Below are positions 10,701 to 23,657 of a stretch of DNA of 64,000 nucleotides, piece after piece. The stretch comes from Copromyces sp. CBS 386.78 (taxonomy: Eukaryota; Ascomycota; Sordariomycetes; Sordariales; Sordariaceae): assembly GCA_030685235.1 (NCBI GenBank), contig MU839088.1, positions 544,180 through 608,179 on the forward strand. The letters run 5' to 3'. Numbering within the stretch: position 1 is the first letter of the stretch; each line of letters begins with the position of its first letter. The position numbers and the translations under genes were made by a program. The notes beneath the pieces are model-generated. The model searched no databases and was not told the DNA's origin. It saw only the letters and a program-made list of their open reading frames with translations.

Positions 10701-13492
10701 GATTGGGCCGAGGGCCAGAGCTGTTCAGTTACTGTAGATGCTCTCAGCATCTCACCACTGCTTCCCAGGTTGTGGGACTGTCATGACGAGATGCGTTGAC
10801 ATCGACCAAAGCGGGATTTGGAAGAAGAGCATCGTAACACCGAGTGGGGAAGGACGCGGAACCCCTTTTTAACATCCTACTCTTGCTACCGTCATCAATA
10901 GCACCCATTGACGCGACGTCAACGTCCTATCCGCTGGCAGATTCTTTTATATCGGGTTCTCTTCCGTATGTAGCCAGAAGGTGCATAATCCGGTGGTTGT
11001 ATCACCACAGATCGGTGTCCCGAATTTGGTTGAATAAAGCGACAGGACCGGCGATGGAAGCAGCATGCTCCGTGATGGTAGTGGACAGTTCGCGTTGTGC
11101 TCATCAGATGGAGCCGAATAGCATTGGGGGCGGTTTTACGACTACCTGGTCTGGTGCACTTTCGTTAGCAGAAGGCAACTAGGAATAGCTTCGCGGCGAC
11201 CCCTCTCACCTCCCTAGCCACCAGGCGGCGGTGGACCGGAATGATGCGCGCGGGTGTTTCGCAGGCTGGAGGCCCCATTCTGGCGAACCTGGAGAGACTC
11301 GATCGCTTTTTTCACATCAATGATGTTCCTATCGGAAAGAAAGGGTTGTGAAAGAAAGGAAGGAGCGGGGTAAGCCGTTGGTAGGGGCGTGAGGAGAGGT
11401 TGTCGAATACATAGGTAGCGAAGGAAAAAAAATTCGAGATGCGATCGCCGTGGAAAGCCGTGTCGTTTTAAGTTAGGGTGGATCTCGCCCCCATCGAGTC
11501 TGGGCTCGGCAGCTCCTGGCGTGCCTGCGCTGGCTCGCCTGGGAGCAGCCGCACCTGCCGCACTGCAGTGCTAGCATGCGCTGGCTCCTGCTACGATATG
11601 GGGCCATATGTCGGGTATCGCGCACCTCGCATCTTCATCTTCACAGGAACTCCCTGACAACCTCTTTGTCCAATTCGCAGCTACAGATGAAGACAAAATG
11701 CAAAACATTTCCCAAGAGAGACCACTTTTCCTGGCACCTCTGACTGCGCCATTTCCACATTTCAATCCACTTTCCTCTTTACACCCTTGGGGTGATCCCG
11801 AACTCGAATTCGGTTATGTGGACGACGGCAGCTGAACACAAAACGCAAGTCAAGCAAGCCTTCGGTTAGGCGAACTCAAAATCCATTTCCACGGTTTCCA
11901 CCATTCCGCCCCGTGGATTCGAGCCTTCATTTCACTGGCGGCAATCCCGTCGCCCCGTACGTAACAGGTCTTCCTGAAGAAGAACCGATGAGCTGATAGC
12001 TGAGCCTGCCGATGCGACGCCAAGTGCCACTTCTTGCATCCGTCCTCCAGCCCAAATCCCGTTTGCCATGGAGTATGAACTCTTACCACGCCTGTACCGG
12101 CCGCTTGTAGCAGTGTGGTGCTACTGCCTCCCACTGCGTACAGTTGAGGGACCCAAACTTCAGTCCGATGGCCACACAGCACACGCGACGGACAGGCCGG
12201 GACAGTTTCAGAGCATTAAACCCGTCGGAATGAGGAAAGAATTGGCTGCCCTGCCACGCCGTCGCTCCGCGTTGTGTGCCACTGGCGCTTCTGGGTGCCC
12301 CGGTTTGGCTGGCAGAAGGCTGGAGTTGCGAGTGCGAGTGCATATGGGGGTCACGGCGTTTTCCTGGCTGAAACGGCGCAGGAGCCCGCCATGCCCGCCC
12401 AGGGACGGCGTTTAAGGCAATTTGCAGGTATGATATCCAGGAGGGAGACGGGATGCCACCATGAGCCAAGCAACCCGTGCTCGCGTGGTAGCAACCACGA
12501 TTGATCAAGGCAAGGTCGGACAACTTGGACGAGTGAGGGGAGGAGCACGAAATGACATCTGATGCCATGGCTTTCCCACTGAATGGCTGGGTTTGATCAT
12601 CTTCCTGTCACATCCCTCCATGGCGCACTATTGATGTGGATGCCGCTCGGGTATTGTGTTGGATGCGTTGCTGCGTTGTGACAGTCGGGTGTCACTCCAA
12701 CAAAGTGCATGCCCACCGTGTTGTTTGGAAATTGTTAACCGTCTGCACTTTCTCACGCCAGCCGCACAGCACTGAAAGTGAGGAGTACTAACTGCCACTA
12801 ACAAGCATGCTCCCTGTTCGTTGAGCTGCGCTGGGCCGCCCATCGTCCCGCCGACTCCAGTCGAGCTTGCGGTTCACAAACACAGCTGCCGTCATCCTGC
12901 GCTCCAGCTCGCAACAGGAATTTTCCTCCCTTGCACCAAGTTTCAGAATAATCTCATCTCTCATTCATCGTCAACACAGGACTGAAGACCGCCTCATTCA
13001 GTCTGGTAACACAACGTCTGTAGGAAGTACAGGGCAAATATTCACCCTTTTTCTTTGGGCTTTGGCGCTGGCGCAACGATCCCTTTTTTTCTACCTACCG
13101 ATTAACGTACCACTCACCACTCAAACCACTCATCAGGCCGCTGATTCCTCAACCCTCCAATATCTCCACGTCACTCGGTCGCCCATCAAATCCCGTAACC
13201 AACCGATATCGCACCGCACCGCATCCGTTGGCTGTGAAGATCCAGTCTTGGGTCAACACGATACCATTGCAACCTTATCATAAACGTCGCAGCCTGGTCC
13301 TTCCATCGACGAACGTACGAATAGTATCACACTGGACTGAACCCGGACGACGCCCAGACAACCAACCCACTTTCCCCTCATTTATCCCAAACCGAACATC
13401 GTCTCAGAATCTTATCAAATTTGACGACCTCCACGACAACCATCTCGGATACGGATTGAGCATCAATCACCTACCTTTCAAGACCCTTCAAA
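7712..13492. other. Long gene-poor stretch of normal base composition
   Basis: About 5.8 kb with no convincing coding gene on either strand. The left part must contain the leader and promoter of the nucleoside transporter, the right part those of the low-complexity gene starting at 13493. Open frames of 100-160 codons occur (for example 10380-10799, 12083-12568, 12867-13283), but none shows family motifs, a good intron pattern or a clear start. The sequence is GC-normal and not RIP-mutated, so it is not an old transposon. Possible contents are long untranslated leaders, noncoding RNAs or very divergent small genes. Confidence 0.5.
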
Positions 13493-14362
13493 ATGTCCAA
13501 GCTTCTCAACGGTCTGCTTAGGGAGCAACACCACCAAAACCAGCATGGCCTCGGGCCCGGCTTCGGCCACGGTCACGGCCATCCGCACTCATCCGAGTTC
13601 CAGGGTCCCAACCGGGACCACATGATAAGCGCAAAGGCAGCGACCCTGATTCTCCGTGGTGTCATTGCCACCGGCCCCGACCCATCCTCGGCTTTCCGGA
13701 CTTCCTCACCCACATCCGGTCCCAGCCCCACATCCCGGCCCAACACCAGTTCGGGCCACCACCCGACCAGCTCACAGCTATTCGCCCTTTCCTCCCAACA
13801 ACAACGTCAAGACCAATACCGGGTCCAAAACCAAGGCCAACAACAACAGCACGGCGTGGCCGAGTACGAGTACGACGATGACGATCAGTACGACGACGAC
13901 GAGGCGCCGACCTCGGCAGATAGCAGCTTCAGCAGCACCCACGGAAGCGTCGTGGTCGGCGGCGGTAGTTTCTGCAACAGGGATTGGTTCGATGCTCGAC
14001 AGCCTTCTGCTGCGGTGGCGGCGGCTACTGCCTCATTTTCCTCGACCACGAGACCGTCGTCATCGTCATTGTCGTTGCAGCAAGGCCCGTCTGTTTCGAG
14101 CGGGGTACCCAGATCGATGATCGGTGCAGGCGTCGGAGGTGTCGGCGGCAGGGAAAGCGTTCGCGGAGTCATGCAGCACCCCCACCACCAACATTCCAAG
14201 TCCGTACCGGTTCTAATGTCGATGAAGGATCAGTACGGTCGGGTGGCGATGATGCAGAACGCGCGCAAGGGAAGCCGAGGATGTTTGGATGTTGATGAGG
14301 AGGGCTGTGAAGACGAGCGAGGATTTGCAATGCCGAATAGCAAGAGGGCTCGGCGCGGCTGA
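13493..14362 (+). CDS. Low-complexity protein of unknown function
   Basis: An uninterrupted frame of 289 residues starting in a good context (CAAAATG). I do not recognise it. The N-terminus is His/Gly-rich (GFGHGHGHPHSS, residues 22-33). A short ordered-looking segment follows at 45-60 (ISAKAATLILRGVIAT), then long Ser/Pro/Thr- and Gln-rich stretches. An acidic run EYDDDDQYDDDE lies near 125-136, and the C-terminus is basic (NSKRARRG), which could be a nuclear localisation signal. Composition suggests an intrinsically disordered nuclear or regulatory protein, but that is inference. The preceding 5' region is long and pyrimidine-rich, as in many fungal regulators. It could carry further exons that I could not place. 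Confidence 0.55.
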   Translation: MSKLLNGLLREQHHQNQHGLGPGFGHGHGHPHSSEFQGPNRDHMISAKAATLILRGVIATGPDPSSAFRTSSPTSGPSPTSRPNTSSGHHPTSSQLFALSSQQQRQDQYRVQNQGQQQQHGVAEYEYDDDDQYDDDEAPTSADSSFSSTHGSVVVGGGSFCNRDWFDARQPSAAVAAATASFSSTTRPSSSSLSLQQGPSVSSGVPRSMIGAGVGGVGGRESVRGVMQHPHHQHSKSVPVLMSMKDQYGRVAMMQNARKGSRGCLDVDEEGCEDERGFAMPNSKRARRG

Positions 14363-15117
14363 TTCAACGCTTGCAAAAAGAGATGGGATTTGGGGGAGGT
14401 GGGTCAAAGCGGAAGAAGGATTCGAAAGGAAAGAAAAAAAAGATACAAGCAGGAGGCGAATTCTGCAGCTGCATGTGGGTGCGCAACCTCGGGGAAGGGA
14501 TGGACCAAAGGACCGGGACAAATGAACGAATGTGCAAACGACCGAACGACTTTTATGACCCAAAATTTTAATGTAACACGAAGGGAGAGGGGGAACAAAG
14601 GAAGGGCCAGGGGGTATGACATGATATCAAAAAGAAGGGAAAACTGGGCGTGAGCACACGCCTTACACGATGAGACGAGCATAAAAGGGAAAGAGGATTG
14701 GGCCGAATTGTCTCGGGTAAGGGTGTACGGCCAACACGTTTGAGAAGGTTGACTTTTCTTTTGCCATACAGACTCGGCGGCGGGAGACGTAGAGGATTTT
14801 TCTTTTTCTTTCTTCTCACGACTAGAGATAACGGGGAACACAGAGGAAGGAAGGAAGGAAGGAAGGGGAGATGGAACATCATCACAAACCAGGCACACTA
14901 CTATGCTAGGACAAGGTAGCAACGTCGCCAATCCAATTCCAGACGTGCTTTGGCATGATGAGCAAGAAGAGCTTTCCGCAAAGATATCGAGGCTTAAGAT
15001 GCTGGGTGGTGGGGGGTATTATCAAGCAAGCAAGCAAGCATGAAAAGCCGATATTAGAAACGAGGAAGAAAGAAACCTCGGATGGGTATTCCAACGTGCG
15101 CAACAATTATACTGGAC
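14363..15117. other. Intergenic between two converging genes
   Basis: The plus-strand low-complexity gene and the minus-strand polynucleotide kinase converge here, so both 3' ends lie in this stretch. It contains purine microsatellites and nothing that looks coding. Confidence 0.6.
14844..14867 (+). repeat. (GGAA)n microsatellite
   Basis: A purine tetranucleotide run in the 3' flank of the low-complexity gene. A second short run, (CAAG)4, lies at 15023-15041. Confidence 0.8.
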
Positions 15118-16994
15118 CTAAATCCAGTATTTCCCCCATATCTCATATTCCTCCTTCGTTCCTCTGAACTTGAAGTCCACCTCGGTAACGTCTTGAAAGC
15201 CTTCTTTGACCTTGGGCTCCTTGAACCGGGCGTTGAAGCCGCTGAAGGCAAGCTTGGGCAGTGATGTTCGGGACTCGGGGTTGAGCTGTTGTATTCGGCG
15301 GGGGAGATGTTAGTGACTGACTACTGGACACAGACCCCAAAAACACTCGCTCCAGGAAGCAACATCAAGCAAGAGGAAAGAAAGGGGGACGAGGGGAAGA
15401 GAGACGACGGGGACAAAGAGAAGGAAAGGAAAGAGAAACCTACCGGTTTATTCAAAGCCCTAACAGCATCATTGTGCTCACAAACAACCAACGGCGTCCG
15501 AAACCATACACACCGAACCGGCACCCCCTGCTTCTGTGCCAGCTCAACCCACTGCTTGCGTGTATCCGGATCCGGGTTGGTGTTGTCCACAGCCACCGAA
15601 TCTCCTTCTTTCAAATACTCGGCTGCGGCCTTGAAGCACTTGTCCTTGCTCTTCAGCACGTCCTGGTTGACCCGCTCGTAACCGAGCGGTTTCAGGTGTC
15701 GCCAGAAGAAAGTCGACTTGCCGGCGCCGGGAGGACCGACAAAGAGGACCAGTTCTTGAGGGGAGTTCTTTGTAAACAGAACCTTATCCTCATCAGGGTA
15801 GGGATATTTCACCAAATCGAAATCCCTAGTGAAATTCCTCGGCTCCTCTCCCAAGAAAAACTCCTCTGGCGTCTGGTACTTGATGCCAACGTTATGAGCG
15901 AGGTTGCGGTCTGAGCAGCTGAAGTCTTTGGGAGTTGCAGTGGCGCCGCCTTTCCCTCCTTTTACCGTGGCTGTTGCCGTTGCAAGCTCCGATTGTCGGC
16001 CGCCGGCGTCGCCCACGAAGATGCTGTTCTCCAGGTCGATGTCGGAGTCAGAGAGGAGGTTGTAGTCGGCTTTCATCTCGTTCCACATCCCCGGCCGCGG
16101 CTTGCGGAAGATGTCCTTGCCTGTGGCGGCGTAGAGAGTCGTGGGGATGTCGAGCTGAGATAAAACAACGGAGCATTTTTGCTTGAATTGAGGGACCCGA
16201 TCGAGTTTGGTTTTGGGGGTTTTGGCTTTGGGATCGGCGTGAAGGGTAAGGCCGCCTTGGTTGGTGAAGATGACGACTTGGTAACTGAGGTTTAGGTAGG
16301 CCGTTAGCAAAGTTGTCCCGTTGGCCAATAGAGGTAGGGAATGGGGGTGTGCCCTTCTTCATTGTAAAGCTTGCGTAGCCGATCGGGAACCGAGTGGTGC
16401 CACCATTTCCAGTCGGCTGCGTCGTGGGAGTGTTTCTTGCCAGAGGCGGAGGTGATCAAAGTCGAGTCCTGTCGGAATGAATCAGAATTGCTGTGGTCCA
16501 AGATTTGTTGCGCGGGGAAAGATGCCTACAAGATCAAAGGCAGCAATCTTGTTCTTCTTGGCCGTTGGTTTTCCTGCTTCATCGCTCGCCGGCGCTTGTT
16601 CCGGGACGTACTTGGCTACGAGAAGGGTGGCAGGCGAGTCGGCATCGGGGCTTCTCTCAGTCCAAGTTGTTCGGTCCTTGGGTTTCTGGGATACGGGAGT
16701 GAAGAAGCTTGCGACCGCGCTCTCTGTATGTTACGCAGGAACCGTTAGCGCATGCACACTCACTGCACGGCGGAAAAGCCGTGGGCGATGGGACGAACTT
16801 GAGATGGCGGTTTGGGCTTTTCGCTTCAAGGGCGGAGGAGAAACCGAGCGGTCGCCTCCCGCTGCAGGACGTTTTGTTGGTGCCATGACTATTCGATTAG
16901 TAGAGAATGACCGTCCAAGAAGATGTGTTGTTGGCAGACGAGGGGAAGTGATGATCGGACGCAGGCAGACGCGTCGAAGGATCTCGAGTTCCAT
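15118..16994 (-). CDS. pnk1: Bifunctional polynucleotide 3'-phosphatase/5'-kinase (PNKP)
   Basis: Repairs DNA break ends: it removes 3'-phosphate and phosphorylates 5'-OH. Exons: 16994-16799, 16723-16530, 16468-16353, 16284-15444, 15285-15118; 504 codons. The HAD-type phosphatase domain has the DxDxT nucleophile AFDLDSTLI split by an intron, then VVIFTNQGGL, FRKPRPGMW and the acidic loop FVGDAGGR. The kinase domain has a Walker A GPPGAGKSTF, YERVNQDVLK, and VDNTNPD as the substrate site, then RCVWFRT. There is no FHA domain, as in Schizosaccharomyces Pnk1. The third intron (16352-16285) has a GC donor: no GT exists in the needed stretch, and GC-AG joins LYNEEG to YQVVIFTNQGG exactly. For intron 1 an alternative donor GTGAGT at 16763 is possible. 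The first ATG (16994) adds 36 residues with a mitochondrial-presequence look; a second ATG at 16886 starts MAPTKRPAAGG. Confidence 0.93.
16285..16352 (-). other. Non-canonical GC-AG intron in the PNKP gene
   Basis: The 68-nt intron begins GCACAC and ends CCTCAG, with a TGCTAAC branch 14 nt before the acceptor. The exon edge plus about 70 nt after it contains no GT usable as a donor. Joining at GC keeps frame and gives the family-conserved segment. Confidence 0.75.
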
Positions 16995-18195
16995 GTGCCA
17001 TGGGCAATTGAGACGCGACTGCGCAAGCTCCAACAGGGGTCGCTAGGAGCGAAACCATGTGACGAGCTACGCAGCGGACGTTAGTGCATTAACATGCATA
17101 AATCAGCCCCTCTCCTACCCCTGTACAACGTCAACACCACACTTTCGCGTCGTTTTCATAACATAAAATCGCCAACACCAGCACCCTGCCGGCGACTGCA
17201 GAATATTGCCACCCAAGTTTTCTTTTAGACGCAGCTACCCCCTTTCATACTACCCAAGTTGAGGCCCATGTCTCCAGTAATAGCGTCCGGTCGCTGCCAG
17301 ACCAGCGCAGCAAACCCGGAGAGATGAAGCGTGCTGAAAGCTTCAAGTTCCCACGGCAGAAAGATTGTGGAAGAACAACCTTGTACAGGTTATAGTACGA
17401 CTGAACACCATCGCCTCGATTGTAGGGTCTGCTTTATACACCGCCAGAACTCCGGTCAGCTACCCCCCATCCTGAGCCCTGGGACTTGGTCCCGGAACAG
17501 AGCTCTGTCAAACAGTGAGACGTGTTCGAACGAGTCGCACCTCGTAAGGCAGCAAATCGGTGCCGGTTCGAAACTCACGCGCGCGGGTACAAGCATAAAC
17601 TAATTATGTGCAGATATCATGGGGTACAACGGTGCACAGAGTTCGGGCCAGAAGGAAGAGGATACAAAGGGCCGAGCAATCAACGTCGTGAAACTTGTCT
17701 TGGTGCAAGCCCAGACGACTGAGGGAGGATTGAGAAGTAGGTGCACCACCCCCCTCCCCGTCAGCGTTGTTGGCATGGGACATCGACAGTCTTCTGGATC
17801 GGCACATTCAAACCCGGGAACGAACCCCAAGCTTACCATCATCACGACAACTCCGCAAAGGATCAACAACTAAATGTAACGTATCTTGTGCCATACCAGT
17901 CGGTTGGTGAGGTGGTTTGGGTGGTTCAAGTACCCAAGTCTATGCTGCCAATCCCCAAAGCAAAGCAGCCATTGTTCAAAAGATCAAGTTGTGTGCCATC
18001 GGGATTACCGCTTTTTCCCACCCGTAAGAGATTTAGCTAGCTAAGCCCCCTAACCTTCATACAGTTTAGCCGGACCGGCATTCAACCATGACAGCCCCGC
18101 CAGCCGACTGCAAGTGACCTATGCCAGCCGTGTGCCACGTGCCATACCACGTTTACTGTATCTATACGGGTTACAGTGGGATTGTATAAGGGAGC
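16995..18195. other. Intergenic between PNKP and the copia element
   Basis: It holds the PNKP promoter and leader. No gene was recognised. A stretch near 17510-17580 looks superficially like a tRNA B box but does not fold as one. Confidence 0.55.
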
Positions 18196-18484
18196 TGTCA
18201 GATTATCAGGGTGTGCATGGATGACCAGACTTCTAGTCCAGTATATACCTCCCTATCTGGATAACCTCATACACTACATATACGGTGCAGAGATCCCCTT
18301 ATACTTATGACTCGATATCTGAGCTATTTAATAATATTACCGCATAAGGACTAGCCTCCTAATATCCCTAAATCTTATACTTAAACCCTAATAACTCTCG
18401 AAAAAAATAGAGATAAAGATTACCAAAATTAATCACCTTTTTATTATATACTTTTTAATTTCTACCTTATATACCAATCTAATA
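18196..18484 (+). repeat. 5' LTR of the copia element
   Basis: 289 bp, from TGTCAGATTATC to ...CCAATCTAATA. It aligns end to end with the 3' LTR. Its outer third is little mutated, its inner part heavily RIP-mutated. Confidence 0.93.
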
Positions 18485-21400
18485 ATTAATAATCTAAATA
18501 TCGAATCGCTACGCTACAAAACTATTTAAAAAGCACTTATATTTTACCTACCTTCTATATTAACACTATTAATTAAGATAATTATAATAATTCTTCCTAC
18601 TACCAATTCTTCTATTAAGACCTCCCGTCCTTATCTTAATACACCTAATAAATATAGGGATTAGGAAAACGAATTTCTTAGTCTCGCCGAAGGGTATTAA
18701 TTAACTAATTACCTCTTAAATAGAAAACTAACCCCTATTTTTAATAAATAATCCCTTTCCTTATATCCTCTCTCCGTTATAGCAACCACCCGTATTACCT
18801 TAATATAAGCAAACATTACAAAATTAAAAAACAACACCCTTCGATATATTTATTTAAATATTTCTAAAAGAATAAATAATATTAATTACTCTTCTACTAC
18901 TGTATTTACTCCTCGCCCTACAATACGAATAATAATATTATCCTCTATAATAATACCTTTAATAACGACCTCCACTAATTCAAATATTTAAAAAAGTACT
19001 TAAGTGCCCTATATTACTAAAACTATTAGTAGATTTATTAAAGATTAAACTAGAAATTTATTAATATCCCCGTTTAACCTTACTTAAGCTAATAAAAATT
19101 AGCTCTTTAATAATTAAAATTCTAATAGCCTATAATATAAAATCGTTAGTAATTTCAAATTTTATAATAATAAAATTAAAATTTGGATATAAGAGACTAT
19201 TAGCCCTAAACTAAAGGTTAACGCTTTCGAAGCTTTAGAACTAACTTTAACCTAATTTATTATTCTTAAACGAATATATAATTACCGCCCTATTAATATT
19301 TAAATAAATATTTATCGGGTTTACTATAATTATTTTAAAACCCTTAATAAAATATTTAAAAAAAATATAGTAAAATAGATTAATAAATAGGATACCCTTA
19401 TAGTACTAATTAAATGCTATAAAATCCTTAAAGCTACTTAAGCTAACGCCTAATTTAATAACTTACTTATATACTTTAATATAGTCCGCCCCTTATAAAT
19501 AACCGGCGTTAGCTATTATTACTTTATTTAAATCGAAGAGAATGTACTAAACTTTTATATAATTTCTAAAAACTTTCAAAAAATAGGAATTTACGAAAAG
19601 ACCCCTACTATATTAACGAATAAAATTCAAAATATTAAGAGGGGAGGCTTCGGATTTAGACTAATCTTAAATAAAAATAAAATTAATAATAGGAACTCCT
19701 ACTAAAATAAGCCAAATTAAAATAAGAGGAAACGAACTAATTTTACCGAATCTTCTCTTCGCTATAAAACTTATAAGTAAAATATTTATTTATATAAGAA
19801 ATATTAATATTTTTTTCCTTATTTAATAAAAATTAATTAAAAAGGAAATTAAAATATTTATAAAACCGTTAAAAAGAATTTCTAAACTAATAATTAATTC
19901 TACTATAAAATCGAAGTCTTTTATAAATAATTAGTAAAATAATATAGTACTCCTCTTATAGAAGAATTTAATAACGACCCTAATAATAACGAAAATTATT
20001 AAACGGATTAAGAAATTAATAATATTAATAACGATAATTCCTAAAATTAATCCGTATATAAAGGCATTTATTATATTACTTTTAATATTAATTAAATAGC
20101 TTTCTAAATAAATAAAGGCGAAAATACAATTTACTTACTTAAAAATTATATAATTTTTAATTCTAGAAGTTCAATATATATTTTTAACGAAATTTCCCGC
20201 TTTACTTTATTTTAACGAACCCTTTACAAAAAAGTTCTTTAAATTAATAATTTAACTGTACCAATTTAAAGGTATAAAATAATCGATATTATTATTTAAA
20301 GGAAGAACGGTTTAAAGAAATTAAAATTAAAGGACGTAGCCTTTATATTAAATTTAATAATTAATTTCGTATTTTTCTAATTCTTATAATAATAAAAGTA
20401 TTATTAGGATTATAAACTACTTAATAATTATTTACAATCCCTAAATTACATACTCTTTTATAAATTATTTATATAATACGGTTAAATAATTTTCGAAAAT
20501 CTCCCCCTTATTAAAATACAAGCTAATTTCTTTATAAAAAGGAATTAATTTAATTCCTATACCGGTTATAAATATTATAAAAAGAGTAGCTACTTCTAAT
20601 ATTATTACTTTAACTATTATAATCCTTAAGTACTTAATTATTTTTATAATATTAAAGGAATATATTTTAAAAGATTATTAACCGTTTAATATAATACGTA
20701 TATTATTTTAAAGATTAAGTAGTAAATTATATAATAATATAAATTACGAAATAATAGCCTAAAAGAAAGACTAACTATCAATTTCCTCGATTTCGAACCT
20801 AGTAAAATAAGTTATACTAGCGTTATACTTATTACCTATCGGTATACCGGCTATATTTAAAATTATTACTTTAAAAACAAAATAGTAATATCTTTTATTA
20901 TTATTCTAACCGATTTATTTATTATTTTCGAAAATTAATACAATATTAAATTATAATACATCGAATACGACAACGAAATTATTAAATTTTAAACCGTAGA
21001 AGATTTCTTTGCTATTAGAAGAATTTAAATCGAAGCTTACGTACCCAATACTTAAATTTAAAATAACGGGGCTAAATACTTAAAAAGTATAATTAAAGAG
21101 AAAGGGAGGGTAATAACCTAAAATTTAAAGATCCTAAAAGATATATAGCCAAAAATTACTTCTACAACCGTATATTTCGCTAATATATCCCCTCGTTACT
21201 TCTACAATTAAAAATCCCTATACGAATATTTCTATATAATTATTACCCGTTAATATAATTTTATAACTCTATATAAATTAAACTTATTATATTTTAAGGT
21301 CTATAATTATAAAATTTATACTATAACTACTACCGCCCAATTTAAAAAAGAAAGGCAAAAGAAATATAATTTAAAAGTATAGATCGGCTACTTTATCAGG

Positions 21401-23657
21401 TATTTATCCTCCTCCATTTATCAAATTTAGAACCCTTATACTAATTAAATAATTAATATAAAAAATATAATTTTTAATAAAAATACCACCTTTATAAAGG
21501 ACGTACTAAAAGAAAGAACTACTTTTAAAATTACTTTTAACGAATTCGCAAATTTATTTATATAAATCGACTAATCTTAAAAAACCTATAACTACTTTAG
21601 TAGCCGAATAAATTTTAAGGATACTAATATAAACAAACTCCTAGAACAACTTTTCACTTTATTAATAAATTAAGAAAATAATAAAGAAATATAAGGAATA
21701 GAATATTATAATACAATAAAAATATTACTTAATTATATCCTTAACTATCCCTCTCCTCCTAATATATTACCTCTATTATCCTTCTTCTCTAGTCTCTTCT
21801 AAGATAATTACTTAAAGGATATTATTATAGAAGGTTTTACCCCTTAGAAGGTAGCGTTTAACGTCAACCATTTATATTAGCCTACCGCCCTCTATAAAGG
21901 GGATATTATTATAAAAGCCCAATTTAACCGCCTTATTAAAAATAATAAACTTAATACTATATATCAATACAACCTTCTACTACTACTAAAACAATATCGA
22001 AACTTTAATAATTACCTTCTTCGATAATAATTCTTTAATACTAAATAACAATATTTAAAAAATTATTAAAAAATAAAAACTTAAATCGAAATCGATAATA
22101 ACGAACCTAAGGTTCGAAGTAAATAAATCTTCAATTATATATAAGTATATTTATATAAGTTTTTTAAAAATAGTAAATTCAAAAAGGTTAAAGTAAAACT
22201 CGTTATACGAAGAAATTAATAATAAAAAATAAAATAGGAAATATATACTTCAATATTCGTTAGACGCTCTTTCCGAACTATTATAACTATCGCTACTCGT
22301 TTTAATTTCGAACTTATATAATACAATATAATTAATACCTTTATTAACACTAACTTTAATAAAGAAGTCTTTATAAAAATACCGCTAGAATATTAAAAAG
22401 AAAATAAAGTTTTACAACTTTATAAAATAATCTACAAATTACAAAAATTACTATTACTATAGTAACGAAAATTAATTAATACCTTTACTAATAATAATTT
22501 TAAACCTATTCCTAAAGAACCTTATATTTTTACTAAAAACGGTATTTTTATCTTCTATTATATAAATAATATTGTTTTCGCCTATCCTAAAAAACGAAAG
22601 GTAAAAGCTAAATAATATATAACCGACCTAAAATAATAATATTACTTTATTAAAAGAAATAAATTATAATAGTTCTTTAATATTGAAATAATTAGGAACC
22701 GAAAGTAAAGGAAAATATAACTATCCTAACGATTATATTTTAAAAAAATCTATACCCTTACTAACGATTAACGTACTACTTTTATTCCTATAACTAACTA
22801 GGAGTTAATACCCTATAAAAATAAGGCCTTAAAGAAATCTATCTATTAATATTAAATTAAAATCAACTCTATACTATACGCCGCAATTATTACTAGATTA
22901 AATATCGCCTTCGCAATAAACAGATTAATTTATTACTATTATAACCCCGGGCTAAATTATTATAAGGTTATAAATAAAATATTATATTACTTTTATACTA
23001 CTAAAGAATTCGCTATAACTTTAAGGGGTAGTAATATATTCGAAATAATATTAAATACTTCCTTTATAAATAACCGCTTCGACTATAAGAATTTATAAGG
23101 CTTTATAATCAGACTATTTAAAGGACTTATATATTAAAGAACTATTAAATAAATAATAGTTACAACCTTAATAATAAAAATAGAATTACTAACTCTAAAA
23201 TTTATCGCTAAAAAAGCGATCTTTACGGCTAAACTAATTAAAAAATTAATAAACTTTACTAATTTAACTCTTATAATCCAATATAATAATTAATAAACAA
23301 TCCGCTTCATTACCGCTAAAAACAATAACCTAACTACCAAACTACACTATATTAACATTTATAATTACTAATTACAATAGGAAATTCAAAAAGGATCTAT
23401 TAAAATTAATTATTATAAAATAAAAAAAATACTAATAAATAGTCTAATAAAAATCTTACTAGTAAATAAATATATAGAATTTAGAAGAATACTAGAAATA
23501 GAAACTATTAAAAATATTTTAAAGGATAAGAAAGATTAAAATAAAGGTTTTATATTAGATTTGGACGTAGTAGACAATTAAGATCTGGGAATAGCTTTAT
23601 ATATTTAACGGTTATTTTCTCTCCAGCTTTGCTTTAAGATCTTTAATTGAGAGGGTA

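Noticed and set aside
12083..12568. 161-codon minus-strand open frame in the gene-poor stretch
   Set aside because: No ATG-supported start with conserved sequence, and overlapping plus-strand frames of similar length suggest chance.
17510..17585. tRNA-like stretch with GTGAG...CTCAC ends and a GGTTCGAAACT box
   Set aside because: No consistent D arm or anticodon stem and no A box could be placed on either strand.
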